Assembly (NCBI RefSeq): GCF_026000115.1
Contig: NZ_AP026867.1
Coordinates: 7,169,001-7,233,000, forward strand
Direction: 5' to 3'
Length of the DNA: 64,000 nucleotides
From: Aureispira anguillae
GTDB taxonomy: Bacteria > Bacteroidota > Bacteroidia > Chitinophagales > Saprospiraceae
Part shown: positions 1 to 8,752 of the stretch, piece after piece
Numbering within the stretch: the first letter of the stretch is position 1
Layout: each line of letters starts with the position of its first letter
Position numbers and translations under genes: made by a program
The notes under the pieces: generated by a model
What the model was told of the DNA's origin: nothing
What the model saw: the letters and a program-made list of their open reading frames with translations, nothing else
Database searches by the model: none

Positions 1-2546
1 TCATTTTTTTGAACAAAATCATCAATTCCAGCTTTAATTTTTTGAACCTTTACCTCAATTTCCTCCAATTGATCAAAGCGATCCCTTAATCGCAAGTTGG
101 TATACTTAAATTCAATGGGAATTAATTTACTACGCAATATTTTAGTCCTAAAATTACTGAGGTGCTGGTTGATGGTTTGGGCTTCTTCCTTATAAGGCAC
201 TGCTTTAAGACAGGATCTAGAACTTAAGGTGCGAACTTCTTCTTGTATAATGCTATGTTGTTCCATGTGCCAGTGATCCGTTGCTGTTCTATACGATTCC
301 AATTGCTCCAACAACATTTCAAACGTAAAAGAAGGTCTATCTTTAGTAGACATAAAAGTAAATTTGAAATACTTGTGTTGTTTGTGCAATTTTTGCAATT
401 GAGCAAATTGCTTTAAAACAGACGCTTTATCTTGCTCCAATTGCTTGTATTTAGCCCCCACACCCCGCAAAATAGCTCTAAAAATTCCCTTGTTTTTGTT
501 GAAGTAAAATGGACTGGTAGCCAAACCCGTCTCAACGGTACTGATCATGGCATCCACTAAGTCCATTTTTTGCATATAAACAGCTTCAAAATGTTCTTCC
601 AGTAGTTTTTCATAGGCATACAATGCCGCCATAATGTCCTCTTTGGCTTCCTTAATTGTATCCAAAACTTCATTGATGGTCGTATAAATATCCAACTTGA
701 TTAAAAAAGCAGTTTGATCAATTCCTTCTATCTTTTTGGTATAGAGTTCTTCAAAATGCTGTACCAAGGCAAGGTTGTAGGCTTTAATGGTTTGGCTAAT
801 GGCTTTTTGAGCTGCTAAACAACGTTCGTTTTGTAAGCTGACATGTTTTTCTAATAAGGTCTTAGATTGTAAATATAAAACATCTGTTAAGTGTAATTTT
901 TTTAGATAGAGTTGCTTGTAATGTTGTTCTAGCTGCTCTTGGTAAGTCGTTTTGGTCGTGTGGATAATTTCTTGTGCTTTGCGAGTAGACCGCAAGGCTG
1001 TTGTAATACTACGCTGAATTTCTAATTTTGATTGCGTGACAGGAGTAATCTCAAAAAATTGATCGTGTACTTGATTCAATGGTTGTTCTAATGAACCAAG
1101 AGGGGCTAACAGCTTTTTTGCTTGCTCAAAAATGGGAATGATTTGTTCTAATTCATCAGCAGTAAATTCAAAACCTTCTAACGAAAGTTCTTGCTCCAAG
1201 AGTTGTTTGTTATAATGTTCGTTTGCCTTCAAAAAATGATCGACCAGTTCCGCCCATGTTTTGTCTTCTAATAGCAAGTCAAGTTGACCAGCGTGGAAGC
1301 TTTGCAACTGCTCGACTTGTGCAACCGCTGATTCCAATAAGCGCAAATAAGAAGGATAGGTTTTGTAGGTTGGATATTGTTTTTGAGCACGCTCTCGAAC
1401 AGAATTAACAACAGCCTGTCGATCTCTATAGACATCTTCTATGATAACCGTTAACTCTCCTAAACCAATAGCAACCAAATTTTGTTGTACGACTTCCAAC
1501 GCCGTTTTCTTTTCACAAACAACTAGACAGTTACCCTGGTTACTCAAGACATTGGCAATGATGCCAGTCAGTGTTTGGCTTTTTCCTGTGCCTGGAGGTC
1601 CCTGTATAACAAGGTTATTTTGTTGACCTAACAAATGGAGTAAATGTTGTTGGCTAGGGTCCATATCAACGGCTGTGAAACAATGTTTCATTAATTCTTT
1701 TTGAGAATCTTGTTGGGCAATCTGCTGTTGCAACTGTTCAATATGGTCTATAAAATAATCTAGATCATTAATGATGCTCTCTTTCTGAGATTTAAACAAA
1801 CCAAAAACTCCAGACCATAACACTTGAGGTTCTTCTAAACTTAATGCGTTGACTTGTTGAGCTTGTTTTAAGGGAGCAATAGGTTGATCTAGGCTGGCTC
1901 TAAATTCTTGGGTTAAGCTCTCAGAAATACTAGGGGATAGCTGTTGCAATTGAGCCATTACCAACATCGTTAATTCATCCTTATCTAAAATGGCATCTTC
2001 TAAAAGTTGGTCATAAATTGGTTGTAGTTGCACCTCCGAGTGATTACGAAGATAAGCAGCTAATACAACATTGTTAATAACGGGAAAATCATCCTGTCGA
2101 ATGAGTACCCATTCGTTGGCACGTTTAAAATTTCGCTCAATATCCAAGTACCAAATAAACATGGGGGCTTTGAGAACTCGGTTGGGGTCTTTCTTGTCTT
2201 TATACAATAGAATAGGAAAACCAAAGCCAAAAGTCTTAACACCTTGCTCCGAAAAATGATCGTTATTTTCAATACTAATAACGGTCAAACGACGCAATAC
2301 ATTTTCCAACTGAATCTTGTCTTTGTCGTTGAGTGAACGTCCGTCAGGTGTTAACGGAAAACGAAAAGCAGCATTGCTGGTCAAGACATCAAAGAAGGTG
2401 TTGGCAAAATGAGGGTTTAACCAATTTAAATCTGATAAATCCAAACGACTAAGATAACGCCCTGGTTGAGCATTAAGGTAGATTGATCCACGATTTCCTG
2501 TGGTAAGTTTTTGTTTGAGATTATTTAGAAAACGTAGATCAAACAT
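1..2546 (-). CDS. Superfamily 1 helicase-like AAA protein, 5' part only (runs off left edge)
   Basis: Reading from an ATG at 2546 down to base 1 I find an open frame of about 848 codons with no stop, so the gene continues outside the window. Around residues 314-322 is a Walker A motif (GPPGTGKS) followed by helix residues typical of UvrD/DNA2-like (COG1112-type) superfamily 1 helicases. The long charged segment after it (about residues 400-848) looks coiled-coil. It is a clear paralogue of the complete 1340-residue gene at 2871-6893: the N-termini align residue by residue (RFLNNLKQKL versus RFLKNLQEKL; YLDIERNF versus SLEIERNF). The DEAD-like Walker B motif and any nuclease domain would lie beyond the edge. 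Role is inferred: ATP-driven nucleic-acid unwinding or translocation, possibly in repair or phage defence. Confidence 0.8.
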   Translation of the reverse strand, partial: MFDLRFLNNLKQKLTTGNRGSIYLNAQPGRYLSRLDLSDLNWLNPHFANTFFDVLTSNAAFRFPLTPDGRSLNDKDKIQLENVLRRLTVISIENNDHFSEQGVKTFGFGFPILLYKDKKDPNRVLKAPMFIWYLDIERNFKRANEWVLIRQDDFPVINNVVLAAYLRNHSEVQLQPIYDQLLEDAILDKDELTMLVMAQLQQLSPSISESLTQEFRASLDQPIAPLKQAQQVNALSLEEPQVLWSGVFGLFKSQKESIINDLDYFIDHIEQLQQQIAQQDSQKELMKHCFTAVDMDPSQQHLLHLLGQQNNLVIQGPPGTGKSQTLTGIIANVLSNQGNCLVVCEKKTALEVVQQNLVAIGLGELTVIIEDVYRDRQAVVNSVRERAQKQYPTYKTYPSYLRLLESAVAQVEQLQSFHAGQLDLLLEDKTWAELVDHFLKANEHYNKQLLEQELSLEGFEFTADELEQIIPIFEQAKKLLAPLGSLEQPLNQVHDQFFEITPVTQSKLEIQRSITTALRSTRKAQEIIHTTKTTYQEQLEQHYKQLYLKKLHLTDVLYLQSKTLLEKHVSLQNERCLAAQKAISQTIKAYNLALVQHFEELYTKKIEGIDQTAFLIKLDIYTTINEVLDTIKEAKEDIMAALYAYEKLLEEHFEAVYMQKMDLVDAMISTVETGLATSPFYFNKNKGIFRAILRGVGAKYKQLEQDKASVLKQFAQLQKLHKQHKYFKFTFMSTKDRPSFTFEMLLEQLESYRTATDHWHMEQHSIIQEEVRTLSSRSCLKAVPYKEEAQTINQHLSNFRTKILRSKLIPIEFKYTNLRLRDRFDQLEEIEVKVQKIKAGIDDFVQKN

Positions 2547-2564
2547 AGCTTTTGTTTTTTATAC

Positions 2565-2826
2565 AGTATTACTCCGTTGAAAACCCGAACAGAGCTTGCG
2601 ACCTCACGAACCCAGCTTGCTGGCTCACGAGTGATAACGAACCGACCTCAGGGAGCTCATAAGCGCTAGCGCACTAGCTAACCTAGCAGCGAAGCTAATC
2701 GTACTGGATTATTGCATGAGTGCCGTGCAGTTGATTATTAGTGTTGTGTGTGTTGGTGATTTAAAATACTAAAAAACTAAACAACTACCTCATGACCGTA
2801 GGGAATAATTAATGGAGTATTAATAC
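2565..2826. repeat. Dispersed intergenic repeat with terminal inverted repeats, copy 1
   Basis: The 324-base gap between the two helicase genes is almost filled by this element. It begins with ATTACTCCGTTGA and ends with TTAATGGAGTATTAA, imperfect inverted repeats of each other. Its inside contains a block (2624-2681, with the palindrome GCGCTAGCGC) nearly identical to 19421-19478, and a block (about 2710-2740, 2800-2810) that resembles parts of the copy at 37446. No protein is encoded. It looks like a MITE-like or hairpin-forming element. Whether it separates the helicases into two transcripts cannot be told from sequence. Confidence 0.65.
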
Positions 2827-2870
2827 AGATGAAGTATTATAAATAACGCAAGTGCCTATAGAGGTATTCA

Positions 2871-5800
2871 TTATCCCATTTTGTCTCGAATTTGTACGGT
2901 TAGCTTTTGTTGTGCTTCTAATTTGTTTTCCCACCATTCCTTGGACCAAATTCGATGACAAGCAATTCCCATTTTCTGCAATTGTTGTTCGTAAAATAAA
3001 TCCCAAGCATAAGCTTCTTCATCCGTAGATTTGTAATGAAGGTCATAGTAAAAGGCAAGGCATAGTTGATCTTGGTCGTTTAGAACAGCAAGCGGCAAAG
3101 AAAAACCTGCGTACTGGTAATTCGTTTGAATGTTTAGTTTTGGAAATTCTAATTGTAAAAAGTGCAAAACTTGTTGTTCAAATAGATTGGATTTCTTTTG
3201 GTACAAAGAAGGATCAATAGGCTTGTTAAGACAATTGTCGTATAACAAATCTAGAATCGTTTGACGACTGTCGTGCTGTTGATCATGAACGGCTTTGGCA
3301 TAGGCCAAATAAGCATATAAAATCCCTTTTCCAGTATTGCCATGTTGACGAATTTCCTGTTCGTAGGTCTGGTAATGGGAGGGAGGAATAGAACTAAACA
3401 CACACACTTTTTGTCGAGCTCTAGTAACAATAACATTTAATAACTTGTAGCCATCTTGATGGTTAATAGGACCTAGGTTGGTCGCCATGGTGCCATTTTC
3501 TTGTATGCCAAAGGTGGTGGATAGAATTAAAATATCACACTCTTCTCCTTGAATATTTTCTAAGTTTCTAACAAAAAATCCTGCCTTATATAATTGTTGT
3601 AATTGTGCTTTGGTTGTCGAGTTATGAATAGCAGCTTGTTGCAATTGTTCTAAGATTAAATTGCGTTGGTGCAAGTTAAAAGTAGCAACACCAATAGAAG
3701 GACAGGTCGTAGCTTCTGCTATTAAGCTAAGCAGGTAATTAACAATCGCTATTGCTTCTTGCTCGTTGCTATAATTTTTATAAACGCCATCAATTGCTCT
3801 AAATTCAATGGGAGTATAAGCTTGTTGAGCAGGAAAAGAAGATAAACGATTGCCATAAAAAGCAGCATTCGAAAAATCGATTAAATAAGGGTGCTGAGAA
3901 CGATAATGCAAGGCCAAAAAACTTTCTTGATAAGCATCTACCGACAAGGCATACTCTAATAAAGAAGGTGAATTAGAGAGGTAGTCAATTGTTTCGGCAA
4001 CGCTATCGTTTGTGCCCTCCCAATATTCATCATCAATCACAAAATCTTGTTGGTTAGCATTTGAGAAATAATGCGATTGGAAACTATCAGGAGGAGGCAA
4101 TTGATGAGAATCACCAGCGATAATTTTATATTTTCCTCGAACCAAAGCCGAGAAACTTTCCTCTAGGTTCAATTGGCTGGCTTCATCAAAAATAACCACA
4201 TCAAATAAACCAGGATGTAAGGGCAAAATCGCAGAGCAAACCGCAGGACTAACCATTAAAACTGGAAAAAAACTACTCAATAAGTCGGGAGAAGTTTCTA
4301 TGATTTTGCGCAAGGGGCTACGCCGACTGCCCTTGTGGCTGCGGGTATTGTAAAGATTATTGAGTGTGAGCGGTGCTTTTTGCTGGTGGAATTGTTGTAC
4401 CGCTTGGCTTTGTTTTCCTCGCCAGTATTTGAGCGTATGCCCAACCAGTATTTCTTGTAACGTTTTTAGTTCTTTGGTAAAACCAGAGACACTGGATCGA
4501 TAGGCTTTTTCATCGGGAACCAATTGATTTTCATGATGTGCCAATAAGGTATGTAAATACCAAGAGGAAAAAGCCCCAGACCAGTCCTTAGGATTGGCAT
4601 TTGCTAAGCCTTGAAACGCAATTTGTTGGCGTTTGTTGAGCGACAACCAGAAAAATTTCAGTGCATGATAAGCCGTAAAATTATCAAATTCTTTTTTTAG
4701 TTTTTGAAGATTGTTATCCAAATCCTCAATTTGAGTCAACCGCTTTCGAATGTTTTTAGTAACAAACTTAAATTCAACCTTAAAAACTTTGCTAGTGGCA
4801 AAATTTCGCTCAAAAGCATCTAAATTTTTAGTGATTTCTATAACTCGTTGATCAAAAGAAACATATTTGTAAATTTTATTGGGGCCTAATTCCTTAACTA
4901 ACTTTTGAATAAAAGGACTTCTAGCTTCAAACCAATCGTATACCTGCGATTTGTAATCAACTAAATGATCCAGTAACTTTTTAAATTCAAGCTTGCTATG
5001 ATCGCTAGTATCCATAAATTGATACTTGAAATAAGCATATTTAAAATGAATTTTTTGAACCTTAAGGAAGCTTTCTAGTACATCAACTTTTTCCTGTTCG
5101 AGTTTCTTGTACTTGTCACTGACATTTTTCATCAGTTTTCGATAAAAGCCCCCATTTTTATTAAAATAGTACTTGGATTGAGCCAAGCCTCCTTCAATGA
5201 TGTCAATCGCCCTATCAATCAATTTCATTTTAGCCAAATAGACATCCGAAAAGTGCTTTTCTAAAAGCTGCTCATATTCAAAAAGATAAGAAAAGGCATC
5301 TCGTTGAGCCGCCTGCACAACAAAACAAACATTGTCCAATGCCTTTTGGGTATCTGCTTCAACCTGCATGGTATTGGCCTGATGAAAAAAACGATCGTTC
5401 AAGGCATTGAGAGGATGGTTGAACGTGCCAAGTTGTTGATATAAACTCTGTCCCTCTGGCAAGATGCTTAAAATATCTTCAAACTCTGTTGTCGTAAACT
5501 CAAATTGTTGCGCATTTAATAAACCAACCAATAAACCTTTGTCATTTTTTTGATTGCTATCTAAAAACGTTCCGACAACATCGGTCCAAGCGGCATCATT
5601 GGTAATGGGCTGTTGTAGTTTTTTATGAAAATCTTGTAGCCGAGCAACATGTGCTGCACAGCTTTGTAGCAGACGAATAAAGTTAGGAGAAACTCTATAA
5701 GGCTGGTGTTGGTGCTGTGCTCGTTCTCGAACAGAGTTGACGAGTGTTGCCCGATCTTGGTGCACATCTTCTACTATAATTGCCAATTCCTCTAAGCCCA

Positions 5801-6893
5801 TCTTTTGGAGTGTGGCATAAATTACATCCAAGGCAGCTTTTTTCTCGCTAACCACCAAGCAGGTTCCTGCATTAGAAATGGTATTGGCAATAATGCCTGT
5901 GAGAGTCTGGCTTTTTCCTGTGCCTGGAGGACCTTGTATAACTAAATTTTTTCCTTTTGATAAATGGTGCAATAGCTGTTGTTGACAAGGATCTGTTTCC
6001 AACATAGTGAAACTATGCTTCATGAAAGAAGATCGTTTTGGGTCGCTAGGATTGGGATTCTGTTCAACCAGCGGTTGAAGTTGATGAATGTTTTGGATAA
6101 AAAAGTCCAAATCCTTTATGATGCTATCTTTTTGAGAACGAAATAACCCAAAAATACCAGACCACAAAATAGCAGGGCTATCCAATGGCAAGGCTTGGAT
6201 TTCTTGTTCTGTTTTAATTGGCGCAACATCTTTGTCTAATATTTCTCGGAAAAGGTGCTTGGTTCGATCTGAAATATTAGGGTTGAGTTGTTGCATGTGC
6301 AATTGAGCCATTTCTGCTAACTCATCTTTGTCTAAGATAGCATCCTCTAGCATTTGATCGTACATAGGTTGCAACTCAATATTTGCTTGATTGCGCAAAA
6401 AAGTGGCTAAAACGCTATTGGTAACCACAGAATAATCCTCTTTTCGGCGAATAAGCCATTCGTTATTGGCTTCAAAATTTCGCTCGATCTCTAAGGACCA
6501 AATGATGAGCGGTGCCTTGATAATTTTGCTGGGATTATTAGGGTCTTTGACCAATAAAATGGGGTAGCCAAAGGCAAACGTTTTGTTGCCATGCTCTGCA
6601 TGGTGGTCGTTGTGTTCAATGGTCATAGAACTCAACCTGCGGACTATCTTTTCTTCTTGTTGGCTGTCTATCTGTTCATTGTTACCAAGCGTAATTGGAA
6701 AGTCAAATTGAGCTTGGGTAAATAGCACTTCCAAAAATTGCTTGGAGGTGCCCTCTGATAGGGTATCTAAATCTGCTAAATCCAAACGGGTTAAATAACG
6801 TTTGGGAAGCGCATTGAGATGAATAGAACGAAAATTTCCAGCACTAAGCTTTTCTTGTAAATTTTTTAGAAAACGGATATCCAACGTTTGCAT
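2871..6893 (-). CDS. Superfamily 1 DNA/RNA helicase (COG1112-like) with C-terminal REase-like domain
   Basis: The protein has 1340 residues. Walker A (GPPGTGKSQTLTG) is near residues 321-333, a long coiled-coil-rich insert follows (about 390-850), Walker B (VVIFDEASQL) is near 900, and the helicase C-terminal motif (IVTRARQK) is near 1150. Residues about 1210-1335 resemble the MTES_1575-type restriction-endonuclease-like domain that often ends such helicases: the hallmark ending RIWSKEWW is present. However, the usual acidic active-site positions (iDLa.. and E.DG) read LPLAV and FYYD here, so the nuclease may be inactive. It lies directly upstream of its truncated paralogue on the same strand. 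Helicases of this architecture occur in several phage-defence loci; that role here is only an inference. Confidence 0.8.
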   Translation of the reverse strand: MQTLDIRFLKNLQEKLSAGNFRSIHLNALPKRYLTRLDLADLDTLSEGTSKQFLEVLFTQAQFDFPITLGNNEQIDSQQEEKIVRRLSSMTIEHNDHHAEHGNKTFAFGYPILLVKDPNNPSKIIKAPLIIWSLEIERNFEANNEWLIRRKEDYSVVTNSVLATFLRNQANIELQPMYDQMLEDAILDKDELAEMAQLHMQQLNPNISDRTKHLFREILDKDVAPIKTEQEIQALPLDSPAILWSGIFGLFRSQKDSIIKDLDFFIQNIHQLQPLVEQNPNPSDPKRSSFMKHSFTMLETDPCQQQLLHHLSKGKNLVIQGPPGTGKSQTLTGIIANTISNAGTCLVVSEKKAALDVIYATLQKMGLEELAIIVEDVHQDRATLVNSVRERAQHQHQPYRVSPNFIRLLQSCAAHVARLQDFHKKLQQPITNDAAWTDVVGTFLDSNQKNDKGLLVGLLNAQQFEFTTTEFEDILSILPEGQSLYQQLGTFNHPLNALNDRFFHQANTMQVEADTQKALDNVCFVVQAAQRDAFSYLFEYEQLLEKHFSDVYLAKMKLIDRAIDIIEGGLAQSKYYFNKNGGFYRKLMKNVSDKYKKLEQEKVDVLESFLKVQKIHFKYAYFKYQFMDTSDHSKLEFKKLLDHLVDYKSQVYDWFEARSPFIQKLVKELGPNKIYKYVSFDQRVIEITKNLDAFERNFATSKVFKVEFKFVTKNIRKRLTQIEDLDNNLQKLKKEFDNFTAYHALKFFWLSLNKRQQIAFQGLANANPKDWSGAFSSWYLHTLLAHHENQLVPDEKAYRSSVSGFTKELKTLQEILVGHTLKYWRGKQSQAVQQFHQQKAPLTLNNLYNTRSHKGSRRSPLRKIIETSPDLLSSFFPVLMVSPAVCSAILPLHPGLFDVVIFDEASQLNLEESFSALVRGKYKIIAGDSHQLPPPDSFQSHYFSNANQQDFVIDDEYWEGTNDSVAETIDYLSNSPSLLEYALSVDAYQESFLALHYRSQHPYLIDFSNAAFYGNRLSSFPAQQAYTPIEFRAIDGVYKNYSNEQEAIAIVNYLLSLIAEATTCPSIGVATFNLHQRNLILEQLQQAAIHNSTTKAQLQQLYKAGFFVRNLENIQGEECDILILSTTFGIQENGTMATNLGPINHQDGYKLLNVIVTRARQKVCVFSSIPPSHYQTYEQEIRQHGNTGKGILYAYLAYAKAVHDQQHDSRQTILDLLYDNCLNKPIDPSLYQKKSNLFEQQVLHFLQLEFPKLNIQTNYQYAGFSLPLAVLNDQDQLCLAFYYDLHYKSTDEEAYAWDLFYEQQLQKMGIACHRIWSKEWWENKLEAQQKLTVQIRDKMG

Positions 6894-7441
6894 TAATTTT
6901 GTGATTTTATAGTATGCTTTGACTTGTACTAGATGTTCAGCGTCTAAGAAAAATTCAAAGAACCTCTAGTTGTGAGGTGCTAGGCGCTATTTGAGTGCTC
7001 AAAGTGCCTATATTTTTTATGAAAATTCTAGTATAAAAAGGGTGAAAAACAGGACTTATAAAAATAAAAAACTTTAGGGGGAATTGGTTCCCTTTGCTTG
7101 GTTTTATTTTTTGCAACTTCTTTTTATTAAGGTAAGAGGACTTATGTTAAATATAATTTGGGTTCTTTGATAATCGTGCAATAAACACTAAAAAGAGTAA
7201 GCTTTTAACTACTTTTTAGCTTCGCTGCTACTATTTTTTAGAAGAAAGTTATCGATCGTAAGTCGTATGCTTAGTTCCTGTAAATACAGGACATACGACC
7301 TATAGCATATAACAAAAGTAGCAATAAGCAGGCAAGGTAGTTTACGATTCCACACCATTTACTACGTGAGCCTATGGATTTTCAAAGAGCCATAATTTTT
7401 AATAAGTTAGAGTCTCAGTTGGATCTGGCTAGAAGTGAGAG
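6894..7441. other. Intergenic region with a bulged hairpin and a weak minus-strand promoter candidate
   Basis: No gene was found in this stretch. It holds a clear two-part hairpin at 7262-7299: GTCGTATG pairs with CATACGAC and, inside an asymmetric bulge, TCCTGT pairs with ACAGGA. On the minus strand a TACTTTTG element (CAAAAGTA at 7313-7320) fits the Bacteroidota -7 consensus and would place the hairpin at the very 5' end of a long leader for the helicase gene starting at 6893. No -33 element is obvious. Confidence 0.3.
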
Positions 7442-7480
7442 AAAAAACTAAACCCAATATTAGACGGGCTAATATTGGGT
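7442..7480 (-). terminator. Rho-independent terminator after the 7508-7885 gene
   Basis: A perfect 12-bp stem (ACCCAATATTAG / CTAATATTGGGT, 7452-7480) is followed on the minus strand by a T-rich run ending at 7442. It lies 28 bases past the stop of the minus-strand gene that ends at 7508. Confidence 0.75.
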
Positions 7481-7507
7481 AATGCTACAAAGTAGTTCAA
7501 TGTTAGG

Positions 7508-7885
7508 TTAGGATTTATGGTAATTTTTGCAATAACTTTGAAGCCCATCTTTTAGGATTAAGACACAAAAAGTATCAATGATTTTTGGAGAAATGTCTAA
7601 ATGAGTATCCTTGTCAATTATGCCCGCAATAAGGTTTGCCATGTGTTGAACATTTTCGGGAGTAATGGATGCTTTTATTTTATCATTGCTACAAATTGCT
7701 TCTTGGATTTGAGGCGAATATTTGGCAAACAATTTCTCTCCAATGGCAATTAATTCTTTGCTGGTATTTTTTATGTCTTTTTCTGCCTTTTTTATAGCAG
7801 TAGAAAGGTGACCCAATAATTCCATTAACTCATCTTTGGTTTTGTGCTCAACAGACTCCAACCATTGTTTTAAATCAGTATGCAT
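7508..7885 (-). CDS. Small helical protein of unknown function
   Basis: I do not recognise this 125-residue protein. It is Lys- and Glu-rich, lacks a signal peptide or membrane segment, and residues 15-75 look like two or three amphipathic helices, so it is probably cytoplasmic. It has its own terminator just downstream. The gene upstream on the same strand (8032-8595) is 146 bases away and also unknown, so co-transcription is possible but not shown. Confidence 0.6.
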   Translation of the reverse strand: MHTDLKQWLESVEHKTKDELMELLGHLSTAIKKAEKDIKNTSKELIAIGEKLFAKYSPQIQEAICSNDKIKASITPENVQHMANLIAGIIDKDTHLDISPKIIDTFCVLILKDGLQSYCKNYHKS

Positions 7886-8031
7886 AGTTTATGTATTTAA
7901 AAAGGGATTAAAAAATGTTACGGATTGTTGCTGCCACTATGCTGTGGATTGGTATTACTCAATAGAGTCCTTAGGGTAGCTATCAATAGGAGAGGGAGTA
8001 AACAACGCAGTGCAGCTAATCGTAGCGTAGT

Positions 8032-8595
8032 TTAAGAGGTCGCAACAATTTGTTGGGTGATGGTTATTTTAGCTTCTTTGCCAGCTGAAGAAACCGCTAA
8101 AAAAGCAATTTCTAAATCATGCCCATCTTTGGTTTTTCCTTTTAGGTTAGGAGATTGATGTTTGGTCGTTCCTTCTTTTGTTTTTTCACTAGCCTTTTTT
8201 GCAGCAGTAGTAAATAAGGCAGAACAGCTAAAAGAACCAATGGCTGGATCATCAAAGCCAACACCAATATCTAAGGTTTCATAGCCACCGCCAGCCTTGG
8301 GCATTTGCAATTGGAATACGACACCGCCTTGTAAGCCAGTTAAGATAGAATTATCTTCATTGCAAGCAGAAAATGTCATATCGTTAAACTTCCCAACATT
8401 GGTTGGGCTTGTCCAAAATCGCCCATGTTGCATGGAGGAAGACATATAGACCAATGGAAATTGAGTTTGATTACAGACAGTAATCGTCATAGATCTATAT
8501 TTATCTTTTAAATCTTGAGGCTCAGCAGTTATACTGGTAACAGAATCAGCGATGGAACTGGCTAGTTCAGCAGCAGCTAAAATTTCTTCAATCAT
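8032..8595 (-). CDS. Unknown protein, possible actinoporin-like or beta-sandwich fold
   Basis: The protein has 187 residues and no classical signal peptide. It starts with an Ala-rich amphipathic helix (residues 1-20), followed by beta-strand-like segments (MTITVCNQTQFPLVY, about 36-50), a central TGLQGG turn (about 87-92) and a strand-rich DIGVGFDDPAIGSFS segment. The order N-terminal helix, strand, SG-type loop, TG-x-x-G and a (P/D)-rich loop is reminiscent of actinoporin or fungal-lectin-like cytolysins, but this is only a by-eye resemblance. Residues 130-155 are Lys/Thr-rich and look like an inserted linker. It may equally be an unrelated small beta-sandwich protein. Confidence 0.55.
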   Translation of the reverse strand: MIEEILAAAELASSIADSVTSITAEPQDLKDKYRSMTITVCNQTQFPLVYMSSSMQHGRFWTSPTNVGKFNDMTFSACNEDNSILTGLQGGVVFQLQMPKAGGGYETLDIGVGFDDPAIGSFSCSALFTTAAKKASEKTKEGTTKHQSPNLKGKTKDGHDLEIAFLAVSSAGKEAKITITQQIVATS

Positions 8596-8752
8596 GACAA
8601 TTCGTTTTTTATTCTGCCAATAGTGGCATTAATTCAAAACTACATGATAGAAATTAATATATCTTTTTTTTGTTCCGAAGGGCGGTTTTATTGTTATAAA
8701 AGTATTGTTTTATGTTAAAAAAGATTATGTGAAAAGTGCTTTTTAGAATAAA

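Noticed and set aside
1-2546. A frameshifted pseudogene because no complete frame is seen
   Set aside because: Translation from 2546 shows no stop as far as base 1; the frame is simply cut by the window edge.
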